The notes beneath the pieces were generated by a model. That model was given only the letters and a program-made list of their open reading frames with translations. It ran no database searches and was not told the origin of the DNA. A stretch of 20,932 bases of DNA, from positions 1-20,932 of the forward strand of contig DCGU01000068.1 in assembly GCA_002315325.1 (NCBI GenBank), read 5' to 3'. Every line of letters begins with the position of its first letter. The stretch's first letter is position 1. Both the position numbers and the translations under genes were made by a program. Positions 6,870-13,988 of the stretch are shown here, piece after piece. This DNA is from Clostridiales bacterium UBA1770 (GTDB taxonomy: Bacteria; Bacillota; Clostridia; Oscillospirales; CAG-272).

Positions 6870-8192
6870 TTATTCGATTGAAAGCAAGGCGACCTCGTTT
6901 TCCTCCATCGGCAGCGTCAACGCATTGCCTGTCAAGGTCCCCGTCTCACACGTTTCATACGTGGCGCCGCGATTGATGCGCGTCACGGTATAGGACTTGC
7001 CAATCACGGCAGCATTATCCACAGTCAGAGTCACGTCTCCCGCTTTTCCCCCGTACCGAGACAGCAAGACAAGCGTTTTGCCGTCCGCGGCGGCGGCAAC
7101 GGCATAGGTATCGGCATCATCCGACGCTGTGCCGAGACATTCCCCGCCAAGGCGGTAGAGTTTATCGAACGCAGCGAAGGCATAGTACGCCTTGGTGCGG
7201 CGGCCCAGCCAGTCGAAAATACCGCACCACAGGTTGGTCGGCTGCCCATCGTAATAGGTCGCAATATCGTTGCGGCTGTATTGGAAGAACGTCATGACAG
7301 CCCCGCAAAACGCAGCGCCGAGCTCTGTCTCAATCTTGCCGAAATAGGCATATTTGGCCTCTTCCTGTTCGGGCGTATCGTTGTCCAGCGAAAAGCCCGT
7401 GGGCGGGTTGTAATTCCACTCGTCGCAAACGAGCAGCGCGTCGCCAAACCCATAGCAGTCAAGATAGCCGCAAACGGTATCGAGCGCCCGCTTGAATGCG
7501 GCAATCTCCCCGCAGTATAGGTGCCAGGAGAAGAAATCCAGGGGCGCGTCGGCCTCTTTCACGGCCTGCAGCAACCCGTTTGCAAAATCTGCGTGCCCGT
7601 AGCCGGCCAATGCCGGACCGCCGACGAATACGGTGGGAAAGGCGCGCTTTATTGCCTTGGCCGCCGTCACGTATAGATGATAATACTGTTCCGGCGTTCC
7701 CTGCCACATATCGGGCTGGTTGAGGTCCGCCTCGTTCCAAATCTCCCAAAAACGAATGCCGTAGTGCCGCCCGTCGGCCCAGCCCTCGTTATAGTGGCGG
7801 ATAATCTGCACACACACACGGGCCCATTTGTCGGCATCAACGGGCACGGTCGTATAGACCTTTTGCGCCGTGTGCTCAATCGAGGTGCCCAAACGGTAAA
7901 TGACCTCGGCACCGCAGGCATATATCTTGTCAATCACCTGGTCGGTGTTGGCAAAACGGTAATTTTTGGGGTCGGTTTCATCGGCGTTAAAATCCGGGAA
8001 AATCTGCGGCACGTCCACCGAAATGGGGTGCGCATAGTCGGTATCGTGCAGACGGCAGAACGGGAACCCGGCGTTCTTATAGTGAACCGATAGGTCGGTC
8101 AATCCCCCGAAGGATAACGGCCCGTTGCACACGCCGTGCACCGGTTTGATTTTTCCGCAGCGTTTCGCCGCGTCAATCGTCACAACAGCCAT
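6870..8192 (-). CDS. GH39-like glycoside hydrolase (clan GH-A), cytoplasmic
   Basis: A 440-residue retaining glycosidase of the xylosidase/iduronidase type. A TIM barrel spans about residues 15-345, followed by a small beta-sandwich-like tail. FWEIWNEAD places the acid/base at E154 and CDEWNYN places the nucleophile at E258; RLHD (47-50) and the DFFSWH segment (219-224) are other GH39-type positions. There is no signal peptide, so it probably cleaves imported oligosaccharides. The exact substrate is not readable from sequence. ATG 8192 follows a GGGGG-type ribosome binding site by 10 nt. It is a monocistronic gene with its own promoter and terminator. It is clearly paralogous to the plus-strand gene at 14229-15578 (shared GKIKP, RLHD, DADE-DP, RHYNEGWA, GTPEQY). 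Confidence 0.85.
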   Translation of the reverse strand: MAVVTIDAAKRCGKIKPVHGVCNGPLSFGGLTDLSVHYKNAGFPFCRLHDTDYAHPISVDVPQIFPDFNADETDPKNYRFANTDQVIDKIYACGAEVIYRLGTSIEHTAQKVYTTVPVDADKWARVCVQIIRHYNEGWADGRHYGIRFWEIWNEADLNQPDMWQGTPEQYYHLYVTAAKAIKRAFPTVFVGGPALAGYGHADFANGLLQAVKEADAPLDFFSWHLYCGEIAAFKRALDTVCGYLDCYGFGDALLVCDEWNYNPPTGFSLDNDTPEQEEAKYAYFGKIETELGAAFCGAVMTFFQYSRNDIATYYDGQPTNLWCGIFDWLGRRTKAYYAFAAFDKLYRLGGECLGTASDDADTYAVAAAADGKTLVLLSRYGGKAGDVTLTVDNAAVIGKSYTVTRINRGATYETCETGTLTGNALTLPMEENEVALLSIE

Positions 8193-8233
8193 AATGATTT
8201 TGCCCCCTTCAGCAATAGTATCTTATTGATAAA

Positions 8234-8262
8234 ATTATACCCGATATCTTTGCCTTTGGCAA
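8234..8262 (-). promoter_or_regulatory. Promoter of the minus-strand GH39-like gene
   Basis: TTGCCA (8257-8262) and TATAAT (8234-8239) on the minus strand are 17 nt apart. The predicted start near 8227 gives a leader of about 35 nt. The -35 box sits in a small dyad, TTGCC-TTT-GGCAA, at 8250-8262, which could be an operator. Confidence 0.8.
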
Positions 8263-8303
8263 GTGCGGCTGTGCAAATGCATTGGGTGTATTTCATACAA
8301 AAA

Positions 8304-8357
8304 AAGCATAACCATTTCTACAAACAAAATAGATTAATTGCAAAAACGTTCATGCCT
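8304..8357 (-). repeat. Repeat A, copy 1: long imperfect hairpin
   Basis: Arms 8304-8321 and 8340-8357 pair over 18 positions. On the minus strand 12 are Watson-Crick, 5 are G-T wobbles and 1 is a mismatch; on the plus strand the five wobbles would be A-C mismatches. The right arm reads GCAAAAACGTTCATGCCT. It is the most diverged of the three copies. Confidence 0.7.
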
Positions 8358-8422
8358 AATAAAACCGTGGGCGCGGAGAAAAAGTGCAGGTTCTTCCGTT
8401 TTCCCTTTTTATCAACCCGGTC

Positions 8423-8581
8423 GGACCCAGGAAAAAAAGTGCAGGAATCGCCGTTCTTCCCCCGCCAGCTGTACTCTGTACAGCAATGGGGTGGCGGAAG
8501 GGTCCCCGCAATGCACGAACGTGCGTTGTGGGGATACGCAAAACGCCGATAGTTTTTGCATGGAAAACCGCAGGTTTTCCT
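8423..8581. repeat. Repeat B, copy 1, with an extra inserted hairpin
   Basis: It begins GGACCCAGGAAAAAAAGTGC and ends with the hairpin GGAAAACC-GCA-GGTTTTCC (8562-8580), as in copy 2. ATCGCCGTT (8447-8455) faces AACGCCGAT (8542-8550) with one mismatch. The middle holds GCTGTAC-TCT-GTACAGC (8468-8484) inside CCGCCA/TGGCGG (8462-8467 and 8492-8497). It also holds a 15-bp hairpin at 8503-8534 that has no equivalent in copy 2. The element is about 45 nt longer than copy 2. Confidence 0.7.
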
Positions 8582-8626
8582 ACCTCAGATTAGCAATACT
8601 ATTTATGCAAATTATATCATACAAAA

Positions 8627-8682
8627 AAGGCATAATCATTTCTGCTCATCAATAATTGAATATGCAAAAACGATCATGCCTT
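8627..8682 (-). repeat. Repeat A, copy 2: 19-bp hairpin without mismatches on the minus strand
   Basis: Arms 8627-8645 and 8664-8682 pair over all 19 positions as minus-strand RNA, with three G-U wobbles. The minus-strand 5' arm is AAGGCATGATCGTTTTTGC. The 3' arm runs straight into TTTTTTG, so it also resembles an intrinsic terminator. Confidence 0.75.
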
Positions 8683-8697
8683 ATTATCAAGCCTGCA

Positions 8698-8811
8698 GGA
8701 CCCAGGAAAAAAAGTGCAGGAATCGTCGTTCTTGCCCCCGTTAGCTGTACACAGGTACTGCGAGGGGGCAAAACGGCGATAGTTTTTGCATGGAAAACCG
8801 CAGGTTTTCCT
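8698..8811. repeat. Repeat B, copy 2, a compact stem-loop
   Basis: It shares about 37 nt at its left end (one difference) and about 34 nt at its right end (identical) with copy 1. A long stem forms from ATCGTCGTT (8722-8730) with AACGGCGAT (8772-8780), a bulged C, then TTGCCCCC (8732-8739) with GGGGGCAA (8764-8771). The hairpin GGAAAACC-GCA-GGTTTTCC is at 8792-8810. Confidence 0.7.
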
Positions 8812-8848
8812 TCAATAGACTTACGCTATTATTTGTATGCATTTTGTT

Positions 8849-8910
8849 AAAAATAAGGCATGCCCATTTTTGCTCATCATACGATAATTATGCAAAAACG
8901 ATCATGCCTT
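8849..8910 (-). terminator. Repeat A, copy 3: hairpin after livF, likely the liv operon terminator
   Basis: Arms 8855-8873 and 8892-8910 pair at 18 of 19 positions on the minus strand, with two G-T wobbles. The 3' arm ends in CATGCCTT and is followed by ATTTTTAAC. The stem starts 21 nt after the livF stop, so this copy can act as the operon's intrinsic terminator although it belongs to the repeat family. Confidence 0.65.
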
Positions 8911-8930
8911 TTTTTACGGGTCCTATTATT

Positions 8931-9641
8931 TCAACCGCCTAAATAAGCGGATATTACGCGGTCGCTGTGCAGCAATTCCTCGCCCGTTCCGCTCATTGAA
9001 ATCACGCCGTTCTCCAAAACGTACGCGCGGTCGGAAATCGACAGCGACTTTTTGGCGTTCTGTTCTACCAACAGAATCGTCGTGCCGTCCTCGTGGAACT
9101 TTTTAATCATACTGAAAACCTGGTCGACAAGCAGGGGGGACAGACCCATGGAGGGTTCGTCCAGCATCAGCAGTTTGGGGTGCGACATCATGGCGCGGCC
9201 CATAGCCAGCATCTGCTGTTCACCGCCGGAGAGCGTGCCTGCCTCTTGGTTCTTACGCTCGCCCAAACGCGGGAAAATGGTGTAGATATCGTCGATGTCG
9301 CGCTTGATTACGGCCTTATCCTTTTCGGTAAAGGCGCCCATCAACAGGTTTTCGCACACCGTCAGCTCTGCGAAAACGCGGCGGCGTTCGGGTACCTGGG
9401 AAAGACCCAGCTTGATAATTTTATGCGTCGGCATATTGAAGATATTTTGGCCGTCGTAAATGACCTCGCCGCTTTGTGCGTGGATCAGGCCGATAATGCT
9501 TTGCATCGTGGTGGTTTTACCGGCACCGTTGGCGCCGATCAGCGTGACGATTTCGCCCTGGTTGACCTCGAAGGAGATGCCGTGCAATGCCTGAATCACG
9601 CCGTAAGAAACACATAAATCTTTAACGGTAAGAAGTGCCAT
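8931..9641 (-). CDS. livF: Branched-chain amino acid ABC transporter, ATPase LivF
   Basis: One of two nucleotide-binding subunits that power uptake of leucine, isoleucine and valine from the cytoplasmic face of the membrane. The 236-residue length is normal. Walker A is GANGAGKT (36-43), the Q-loop region is LSQVPERRRVF, the ABC signature is LSGGEQQ (137-143), Walker B is LLMLDEP (157-163) and the switch region is LLVEQN. The LivF-type PERRRVF and MGLSP segments separate it from LivG. ATG 9641 has GGAGGT 7 nt upstream. It is the last gene of the liv operon, 14 nt after livG. Transport of other amino acids or small amides by this family cannot be excluded. Confidence 0.95.
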   Translation of the reverse strand: MALLTVKDLCVSYGVIQALHGISFEVNQGEIVTLIGANGAGKTTTMQSIIGLIHAQSGEVIYDGQNIFNMPTHKIIKLGLSQVPERRRVFAELTVCENLLMGAFTEKDKAVIKRDIDDIYTIFPRLGERKNQEAGTLSGGEQQMLAMGRAMMSHPKLLMLDEPSMGLSPLLVDQVFSMIKKFHEDGTTILLVEQNAKKSLSISDRAYVLENGVISMSGTGEELLHSDRVISAYLGG

Positions 9642-9655
9642 CGTTCGTACCTCCG

Positions 9656-10453
9656 TCAGTCGTCATTTCCGATATACGCCTTGATGACGTCCGGATTGCG
9701 CAATACTTCCTCGCAGGTGCCCTGTGCCAACGTCGTACCGAAGTTGAGCACCGTGACCTCGTCGCACAGCCCCGTAACGAAGCGCATATCGTGCTCGATC
9801 AGCAGCACCGTGATGTGGAAAGTATCGCGAATAAATTGAATGGTATTCATCAGCTCTTCGGTCTCGGCCGGGTTCATACCGGCAGCCGGCTCGTCGAGCA
9901 GCAAAAGCTTGGGATTGGTAGCCAATGCGCGGGCAATTTCCAGCTTGCGCTGTTTGCCGTACGGCAGATTGCAGGCCAGGTTGTTGCGTTCGTCTTCCAG
10001 GTCGAACAGGCGCAGCAGCTCTTTGGCGCGCGTACGCATGGCAGCCTCGTTGGCAAAGTAATGCGGCGTGCGCAGCATGCTTTCCAGTGCCGTGCATTTA
10101 AATTCGGGCTGGTTGTGCAGTCCCACCAGCACGTTGCGAATCACGCTCATATTGTTGAACAAACGAATGTTCTGGAAGGTGCGCGCGATACCGGCGTGGT
10201 TGATGGCTTCCTGCTTCATGCCCTTGAGCGATTTGCCCAAGAGGCGAAAATCACCCGTCGTCGGCTGATAAACGCCGGTCAGCAGGTTGAAGATGGTGGT
10301 CTTACCGGCGCCGTTTGGCCCGATAATACCGTAAATCATGCCTTCTTTAATGGTCAGGTTGACGCTCTGCACGGCCTTCAGACCGCCGAACGTAATGCCG
10401 AGGTTCTCGGTCTCGAGTACGACGGCATTGTTTTGGAACGTTGTCGTGCTCAT
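9656..10453 (-). CDS. livG: Branched-chain amino acid ABC transporter, ATPase LivG
   Basis: The second ATPase subunit, 265 residues. Walker A is GPNGAGKT (45-52). The Q-loop lies in IARTFQNIRLF with Q94. The signature is the LivG-specific degenerate LPYGKQRKLE (163-172) instead of LSGGQ. Walker B is LLLLDEP (183-189), followed by AAGMNPAE, and the switch is LLIEHDM. AAAGGAG lies 8 nt before ATG 10453. The start overlaps the livM stop by 4 nt (ATGA). Confidence 0.95.
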   Translation of the reverse strand: MSTTTFQNNAVVLETENLGITFGGLKAVQSVNLTIKEGMIYGIIGPNGAGKTTIFNLLTGVYQPTTGDFRLLGKSLKGMKQEAINHAGIARTFQNIRLFNNMSVIRNVLVGLHNQPEFKCTALESMLRTPHYFANEAAMRTRAKELLRLFDLEDERNNLACNLPYGKQRKLEIARALATNPKLLLLDEPAAGMNPAETEELMNTIQFIRDTFHITVLLIEHDMRFVTGLCDEVTVLNFGTTLAQGTCEEVLRNPDVIKAYIGNDD

Positions 10454-11697
10454 TTCCGATTCTCCTTTTCTTCTTTTTGCGGGGCGTATTCGTCCTCTAC
10501 CTTGACGTCAACAGACAAAATCTCGTCCATGGCAATCTTGGTGGGAATGCGGTCCCAGGATGCGGCGTCGCCGCGAATATTGGCGGCGGCCTTTTCGGGG
10601 TTGCGCTTCGCCTGCCATGCGGCAATCTTGGCGCGCAGGGCTGCCAGCGAGAACTTTTCCTTGAAGGGACGCAGGGCCGGCGCGTTGTTGAAGATAACCA
10701 CAACCATCAAAACCAATGCGTAGACCAGGAACTTCAGGGCTGCCAGGTCGCCGGACAGTTTGGTCTGCAGAATGAAGTTGACCGTCGTGATTAGGGAAGC
10801 AGCCAGGATGGAACCCGTGATGCTGCCCATACCGCCCAAAACGACCATAACCAAAATCTCGATGGAGTAGTTGAAGTCGAAGGCGGAATACAGGATGGGT
10901 TCGGTATACGCGCCGTACAGCACGCCCGCCACGCCGGCAAAGAATGCCGAGAAGACGAAGACGAACAGCTTGTAGTAGGTCACGTTGATACCCATGGCCC
11001 GCGCGGCAATTTCGTTGTCGCGAATGGCGGTAATGGCGCGGCCGTGCTTGGACTTGAGCAGATTCTGCACCAAAACCAGCATAATCAGCACGACGACGAA
11101 CGCCGTGATGAACAAATGGCTCTTAAACTTGTTGTCGCCGTACAACACGGTCTTGGTGATTTCCTTGGAGGTAAAGCCCAGGGACTTACCGAACCAAGGC
11201 AGGTTTTTGAAAATCGTACGCACGATTTCACCGAAGGCCAGCGTCACGATGGCCAGGTAGTCACCCTTGAGGCGCAGGGCCGGAAGCCCGACCAGGAAGC
11301 CGAACAGGGCAGCCAACAGACCGCCGACCAGCATGGAGATAATCAATACCACCAGCTTGTTCGGGATGACGTCGATGAGGTAGGAGCCCAGGAACGTACC
11401 AAGGTACGCACCGATACACATAAAGCCGGCGTGGCCCAGGGACAACTCGCCGAGGAACCCGACGACGATGTTCAGGGAGACTGCCAGAATAATGCTGTAT
11501 CCGACCTGGGACAAAAGCCCCGTCATGGAACGGTTCAGGGCACCGACGGACTGCAGCACGACCATCAAAATCAGCGCTGCGGCGACGATGAGGTAGTTAA
11601 TATAGTTTTTCAGTTTGAAGTTGCGGGAGATTTCACCCCAATAGGCCTTCAAATCCAATTTTCGATTGTTCACGTTCATAGAATTCTTTTCGCCCAT
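10450..11697 (-). CDS. livM: Branched-chain amino acid ABC transporter, permease LivM, with long tail
   Basis: A membrane permease of 415 residues. Hydrophobic helices run from about residue 34 to 337. They include the LivM-type GELSLGHAGFMCIGAY segment (83-98) and the ATPase-contact loop AITAIRDNEIAARAMGI (221-237). A charged cytoplasmic tail of about 78 residues follows (338-415), which most LivM proteins of about 300-340 residues lack. Part of the tail (DEILSVDVKVEDEY) vaguely resembles the first strand of an ABC ATPase, but no domain is evident. About 30 soluble residues precede the first helix. ATG 11697 has AGAAGG 7 nt upstream and lies 2 nt after the livH stop. Confidence 0.94.
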   Translation of the reverse strand: MGEKNSMNVNNRKLDLKAYWGEISRNFKLKNYINYLIVAAALILMVVLQSVGALNRSMTGLLSQVGYSIILAVSLNIVVGFLGELSLGHAGFMCIGAYLGTFLGSYLIDVIPNKLVVLIISMLVGGLLAALFGFLVGLPALRLKGDYLAIVTLAFGEIVRTIFKNLPWFGKSLGFTSKEITKTVLYGDNKFKSHLFITAFVVVLIMLVLVQNLLKSKHGRAITAIRDNEIAARAMGINVTYYKLFVFVFSAFFAGVAGVLYGAYTEPILYSAFDFNYSIEILVMVVLGGMGSITGSILAASLITTVNFILQTKLSGDLAALKFLVYALVLMVVVIFNNAPALRPFKEKFSLAALRAKIAAWQAKRNPEKAAANIRGDAASWDRIPTKIAMDEILSVDVKVEDEYAPQKEEKENRK

Positions 11698-11699
11698 AA

Positions 11700-12563
11700 T
11701 TACACCTTCTCTCTGCGTTTCCGACCGAGCAGGCCCGTGGGCTTGATCAAAAGGATTAAGATGAGCAGACCGAACTCAATCGCCGTGGTATACGGGGAGA
11801 GTGCGGGAATGCTCTGACAAACTTTTTCAATGACACCCAGCATAATACCGCCGATCATGGCACCGGGAATGGAACCGATCCCGCCGATAACGGCTGCCGT
11901 GAAGGCTTTAATACCGGGCATGGACCCCAGCGTCGGGCTGACGGAGGGAATCTGCAAAAGATAAAAGACGCCGGCGGCTGCGGCCAGAGCCGAGCCGATT
12001 GCGAACGTTAAGGAAATAATGAAATTGACATTAATGCCCATCAGTTCGGCAGCGCCGCGGTCCTCGGATACGGCAATCATGGCGCGGCCCATTTTGGTCG
12101 TCTTGATGAATAACGTCAAACCGACCATGATCACGGCACCGACTGCCAGCGTCACCACAGAGGAAAGGCTGACCGTCAGTTTACCGATGGAAACGGCGCC
12201 GAGGCTGACCAGCGTTACGGGCTGTGTTCTGGCACCGAAAATCAGCTGGGCAATACTCTGCAGCAGGTAGCTGACACCGATGGCAGTAATCAATACGGCC
12301 AGGGGCGATGCGCCGCGCAGCGGACGATAGGCCACCTTTTCAATGGCGATACCCAGTGCAGTACACAGCACGACGGCCGCGATCACAGCCGCAATGGGGC
12401 TGCCGATGGTCGCCACCGCAACCATAACGGAGTACGCGCCGACCATGATAATGTCGCCGTGGGCAAAGTTCAGCATTTTAGCAATGCCGTATACCATGGA
12501 ATAACCAAGGGCAATCAGGGCGTAAATGGCGCCCAGACTCAACCCGTCAATCAAAATAGTCAT
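11700..12563 (-). CDS. livH: Branched-chain amino acid ABC transporter, permease LivH
   Basis: The partner permease, 287 residues and almost entirely hydrophobic. It begins with the family's ILIDGLSLGAIYALIALGYS-type segment and contains NFAHGDIIMVGAY. The EAA-like cytoplasmic loop is AMIAVSEDRGAAELMGI, and FTAAVIGGIGSIPGAMIGG lies near the C-terminus. ATG 12563 is preferred over ATG 12590: the AAAAGGA ribosome binding site lies between the two and the family homology begins right after 12563. It follows livJ after a 112-nt gap with a hairpin. Confidence 0.94.
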   Translation of the reverse strand: MTILIDGLSLGAIYALIALGYSMVYGIAKMLNFAHGDIIMVGAYSVMVAVATIGSPIAAVIAAVVLCTALGIAIEKVAYRPLRGASPLAVLITAIGVSYLLQSIAQLIFGARTQPVTLVSLGAVSIGKLTVSLSSVVTLAVGAVIMVGLTLFIKTTKMGRAMIAVSEDRGAAELMGINVNFIISLTFAIGSALAAAAGVFYLLQIPSVSPTLGSMPGIKAFTAAVIGGIGSIPGAMIGGIMLGVIEKVCQSIPALSPYTTAIEFGLLILILLIKPTGLLGRKRREKV

Positions 12564-12592
12564 AGAAATACTGTTCCTTTTTAAACACATAT

Positions 12593-12625
12593 ACCGAAGG
12601 AAGCCCTATACGGACCTCCTTCGGT
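12593..12625 (-). promoter_or_regulatory. Intercistronic hairpin between livJ and livH
   Basis: ACCGAAGGA (12593-12601) pairs perfectly with TCCTTCGGT (12617-12625) around a 15-nt loop. On the minus strand it is followed by ATATGTGTTT, not a clean U-tract. Such structures downstream of binding-protein genes often stabilise or attenuate the transcript so that more binding protein than permease is made. That role is inferred here. Confidence 0.6.
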
Positions 12626-12675
12626 GTTTACGATCCGCCTATGGGCGGAAATCAAACGAATGGGAGCGCGCGGAA

Positions 12676-13812
12676 TTATTTATCCAGAACGACGATCTGT
12701 GCGGACTTCACGCAGGCACCGGTCTTGTCCCAGGACATCGTGCCGGTAGCGCCGACGTACTCGAAGCTGCCGCCGGTCAGAACGGCCGCAACAGCGTCGG
12801 TCAGAGCAGATGCGGAGATGTTCACGTCATTGACACCGGCAGCCTTCATGGCGTTGTAGATGGCCATAACGGCGTCGTAACCGTCAGCGGCGAACTGGTC
12901 GGGCGTAGCGTTGTATTCAGCCTTGTAAGCGTCTACGAATGCCTTAACCGTTGCATCGGTGCTGGCAGCGTCGAAGGGCGTGATGTACTTGATTTCGTTG
13001 GAGATATTGTCGGCAGCCGTGAACATATCGGCGATACCGTCGAAACCGTCACAGCCGAACAGAACGGCGGTGCAGCCCTTAGCGGCAGCAGCCTTGGCAA
13101 CCAGGGAAGCCTCGGTGTAGTAGAAAGGCATGAAGATGACGTCGCAATCCTTCATGGCTTCTACCTGGGTGGAGAAGTCCTTGTTGTTTTCAGCGTCGAA
13201 GGTGGTCTCGATATAGGTCAGGCCCAATTTCGCCATCTGTGCCTTGAAAGCGTCGTAAATACCGACGGAGTAAGAGGAAGACGTATCATAGATAGCGCCG
13301 ACCTTGGTGTAACCCTTTTCCTTGATTTCATTGGCAGCCAGAACACCCTGGTCGGGGTCGCCGAAGCAAACGCGGAAAGCAGTCTTACCGCCGTTGTAGT
13401 CGTTCAGGATGGCAGCCTCGGAAGCGGAAGGGGTCATGAGCAGCAGGTTATCCTGCATAGCTTTTGCAGCAAATGCCTTGCAGGAACCGGAGGTAACGGA
13501 ACCGATGGAAATCTGCATGCCGGCATCGTACAGGGCGTCGTAACCGGTCTGTGCAGCGTCTGCAGCAGCCTGGTCGTCTTTCATGTCAAACTTGAAGTTG
13601 ACACCGTTCAGACCGCCGTTGGCGTTGATCTGCTTAACGGCGAGTTTCGCACCGTTCTGTACGGAAATACCGTAGGAAGCAGCGTCGCCGGTCAGGGGAC
13701 CTGTGCAGCCGATAAAATATTCAGTGTTCTTCTGTGCACCGCAGGATGCGAAGCAGGCAGCGGCCATCAGAACAACGAGAGCGAGGGACAAAACTTTTGC
13801 GAAGGTTTTCAT
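12676..13812 (-). CDS. livJ: Branched-chain amino acid ABC transporter, substrate-binding lipoprotein
   Basis: A 378-residue periplasmic-binding-protein-like type I receptor tethered to the outside of the membrane. The first 23 residues are a lipoprotein signal: MKTFAK, a hydrophobic core, then FASC with C24 as the lipidated cysteine. The mature part begins with the Leu/Ile/Val-binding hallmark IGCTGPLTGDAASYG, followed by NANGGLNG, SVTSG (ligand serine region), TPSASEAA, a VGAIYDTSSSYSVG segment and FAADGYDAV. AAGGAG lies 9 nt before ATG 13812. It is the first gene of the operon behind a long structured leader. The true ligand is inferred from family and gene order. Confidence 0.95.
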   Translation of the reverse strand: MKTFAKVLSLALVVLMAAACFASCGAQKNTEYFIGCTGPLTGDAASYGISVQNGAKLAVKQINANGGLNGVNFKFDMKDDQAAADAAQTGYDALYDAGMQISIGSVTSGSCKAFAAKAMQDNLLLMTPSASEAAILNDYNGGKTAFRVCFGDPDQGVLAANEIKEKGYTKVGAIYDTSSSYSVGIYDAFKAQMAKLGLTYIETTFDAENNKDFSTQVEAMKDCDVIFMPFYYTEASLVAKAAAAKGCTAVLFGCDGFDGIADMFTAADNISNEIKYITPFDAASTDATVKAFVDAYKAEYNATPDQFAADGYDAVMAIYNAMKAAGVNDVNISASALTDAVAAVLTGGSFEYVGATGTMSWDKTGACVKSAQIVVLDK

Positions 13813-13838
13813 TGTGGGATACTCCTTATAGATTTTTT

Positions 13839-13860
13839 ATTTTATTTTGACAAATAAAAT
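13839..13860 (-). promoter_or_regulatory. AT-only hairpin just upstream of the livJ ribosome binding site
   Basis: ATTTTATTT and AAATAAAAT (13839-13847 with 13852-13860) form a perfect 9-bp stem with a 4-nt loop, ending about 11 nt before AAGGAG. It could hold the site accessible or protect the mRNA 5' region. Confidence 0.4.
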
Positions 13861-13893
13861 CGATGGAAAAGAACGGGGAGAGGCATGCGTTTT

Positions 13894-13988
13894 CGGCAGG
13901 CACCGAGGAAAAAAGAAAAGGCCCTGCCCCGGAACGGACAGACCCCGATATATGAAAATCACGCGAAATTCATGTCCTTTGCCTGCCG
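13894..13988 (-). promoter_or_regulatory. Structured leader of the liv operon with long-range pairing
   Basis: Near the predicted 5' end of the transcript CGGCAGGC (minus strand, 13988-13981) is fully complementary to GCCTGCCG (13901-13894), and one further A-T pair extends it to 9 bp. The two arms enclose the terminator-like hairpin at 13909-13944. The downstream arm can also pair with GGCAGG in the terminator's 3' arm. GGACA (13977-13973) can pair with TGTCC in the terminator's 5' arm. These are ingredients of a switchable leader. No T-box motif or branched-chain leader peptide was found. Confidence 0.45.
13909..13944 (-). terminator. Intrinsic terminator inside the liv leader (attenuator)
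   Basis: On the minus strand GGTCTGTCC (13944-13936) pairs with GGGCAGGGCC (13929-13920), with one bulged G and some G-U pairs. The tract TTTTCTTTTTT follows. It lies about 55-90 nt after the predicted transcription start and about 97 nt before the livJ start codon. Only the liv promoter lies upstream on this strand, so it can only act on the liv leader or define a short RNA of about 90 nt. Confidence 0.65.

Larger units (their letters stand above)
8289..8911 (-). repeat. Gene-free array of two alternating structured repeats (A and B)
   Basis: This stretch between livF and the GH39-like promoter has no credible coding frame. It is built from repeats. Element A occurs at 8304-8357, 8627-8682 and 8855-8910. 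Element B occurs at 8423-8581 and 8698-8811, with a remnant near 8377-8405 (AGAAAAAGTGCAGG). Read on the minus strand the order is A3-B2-A2-B1-remnant-A1. A-to-A spacings are 324 and 228 nt. Each element has conserved ends and a variable middle, and both are strongly self-complementary. It may be a set of non-coding RNAs or 3' UTR structures of the liv transcript, or a duplicated non-autonomous mobile element. No known family was recognised. Confidence 0.8.

Noticed and set aside
8136..8850. Short plus-strand frames of 60-140 codons over the repeat array.
   Set aside because: They translate the structured repeats themselves, lack ribosome binding sites and recognisable motifs, and overlap the minus-strand promoter and gene start.
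8289..8911. A CRISPR array in the repeat-rich gap.
   Set aside because: Repeats are long, of two different kinds, unevenly spaced (324 and 228 nt) and strongly palindromic, with no uniform spacers and no cas genes nearby.
9635..10723. A 362-codon plus-strand frame opposite livG and the end of livM.
   Set aside because: It is antisense to clear ABC transporter genes and its His/Gln/Arg-rich product matches no family I know.
12526..13857. A 443-codon open frame on the plus strand opposite livJ.
   Set aside because: The minus strand encodes a full lipoprotein receptor with signal peptide, ribosome binding site and family motifs. The plus frame has a low-complexity, unrecognisable product typical of an antisense shadow in GC-rich DNA.
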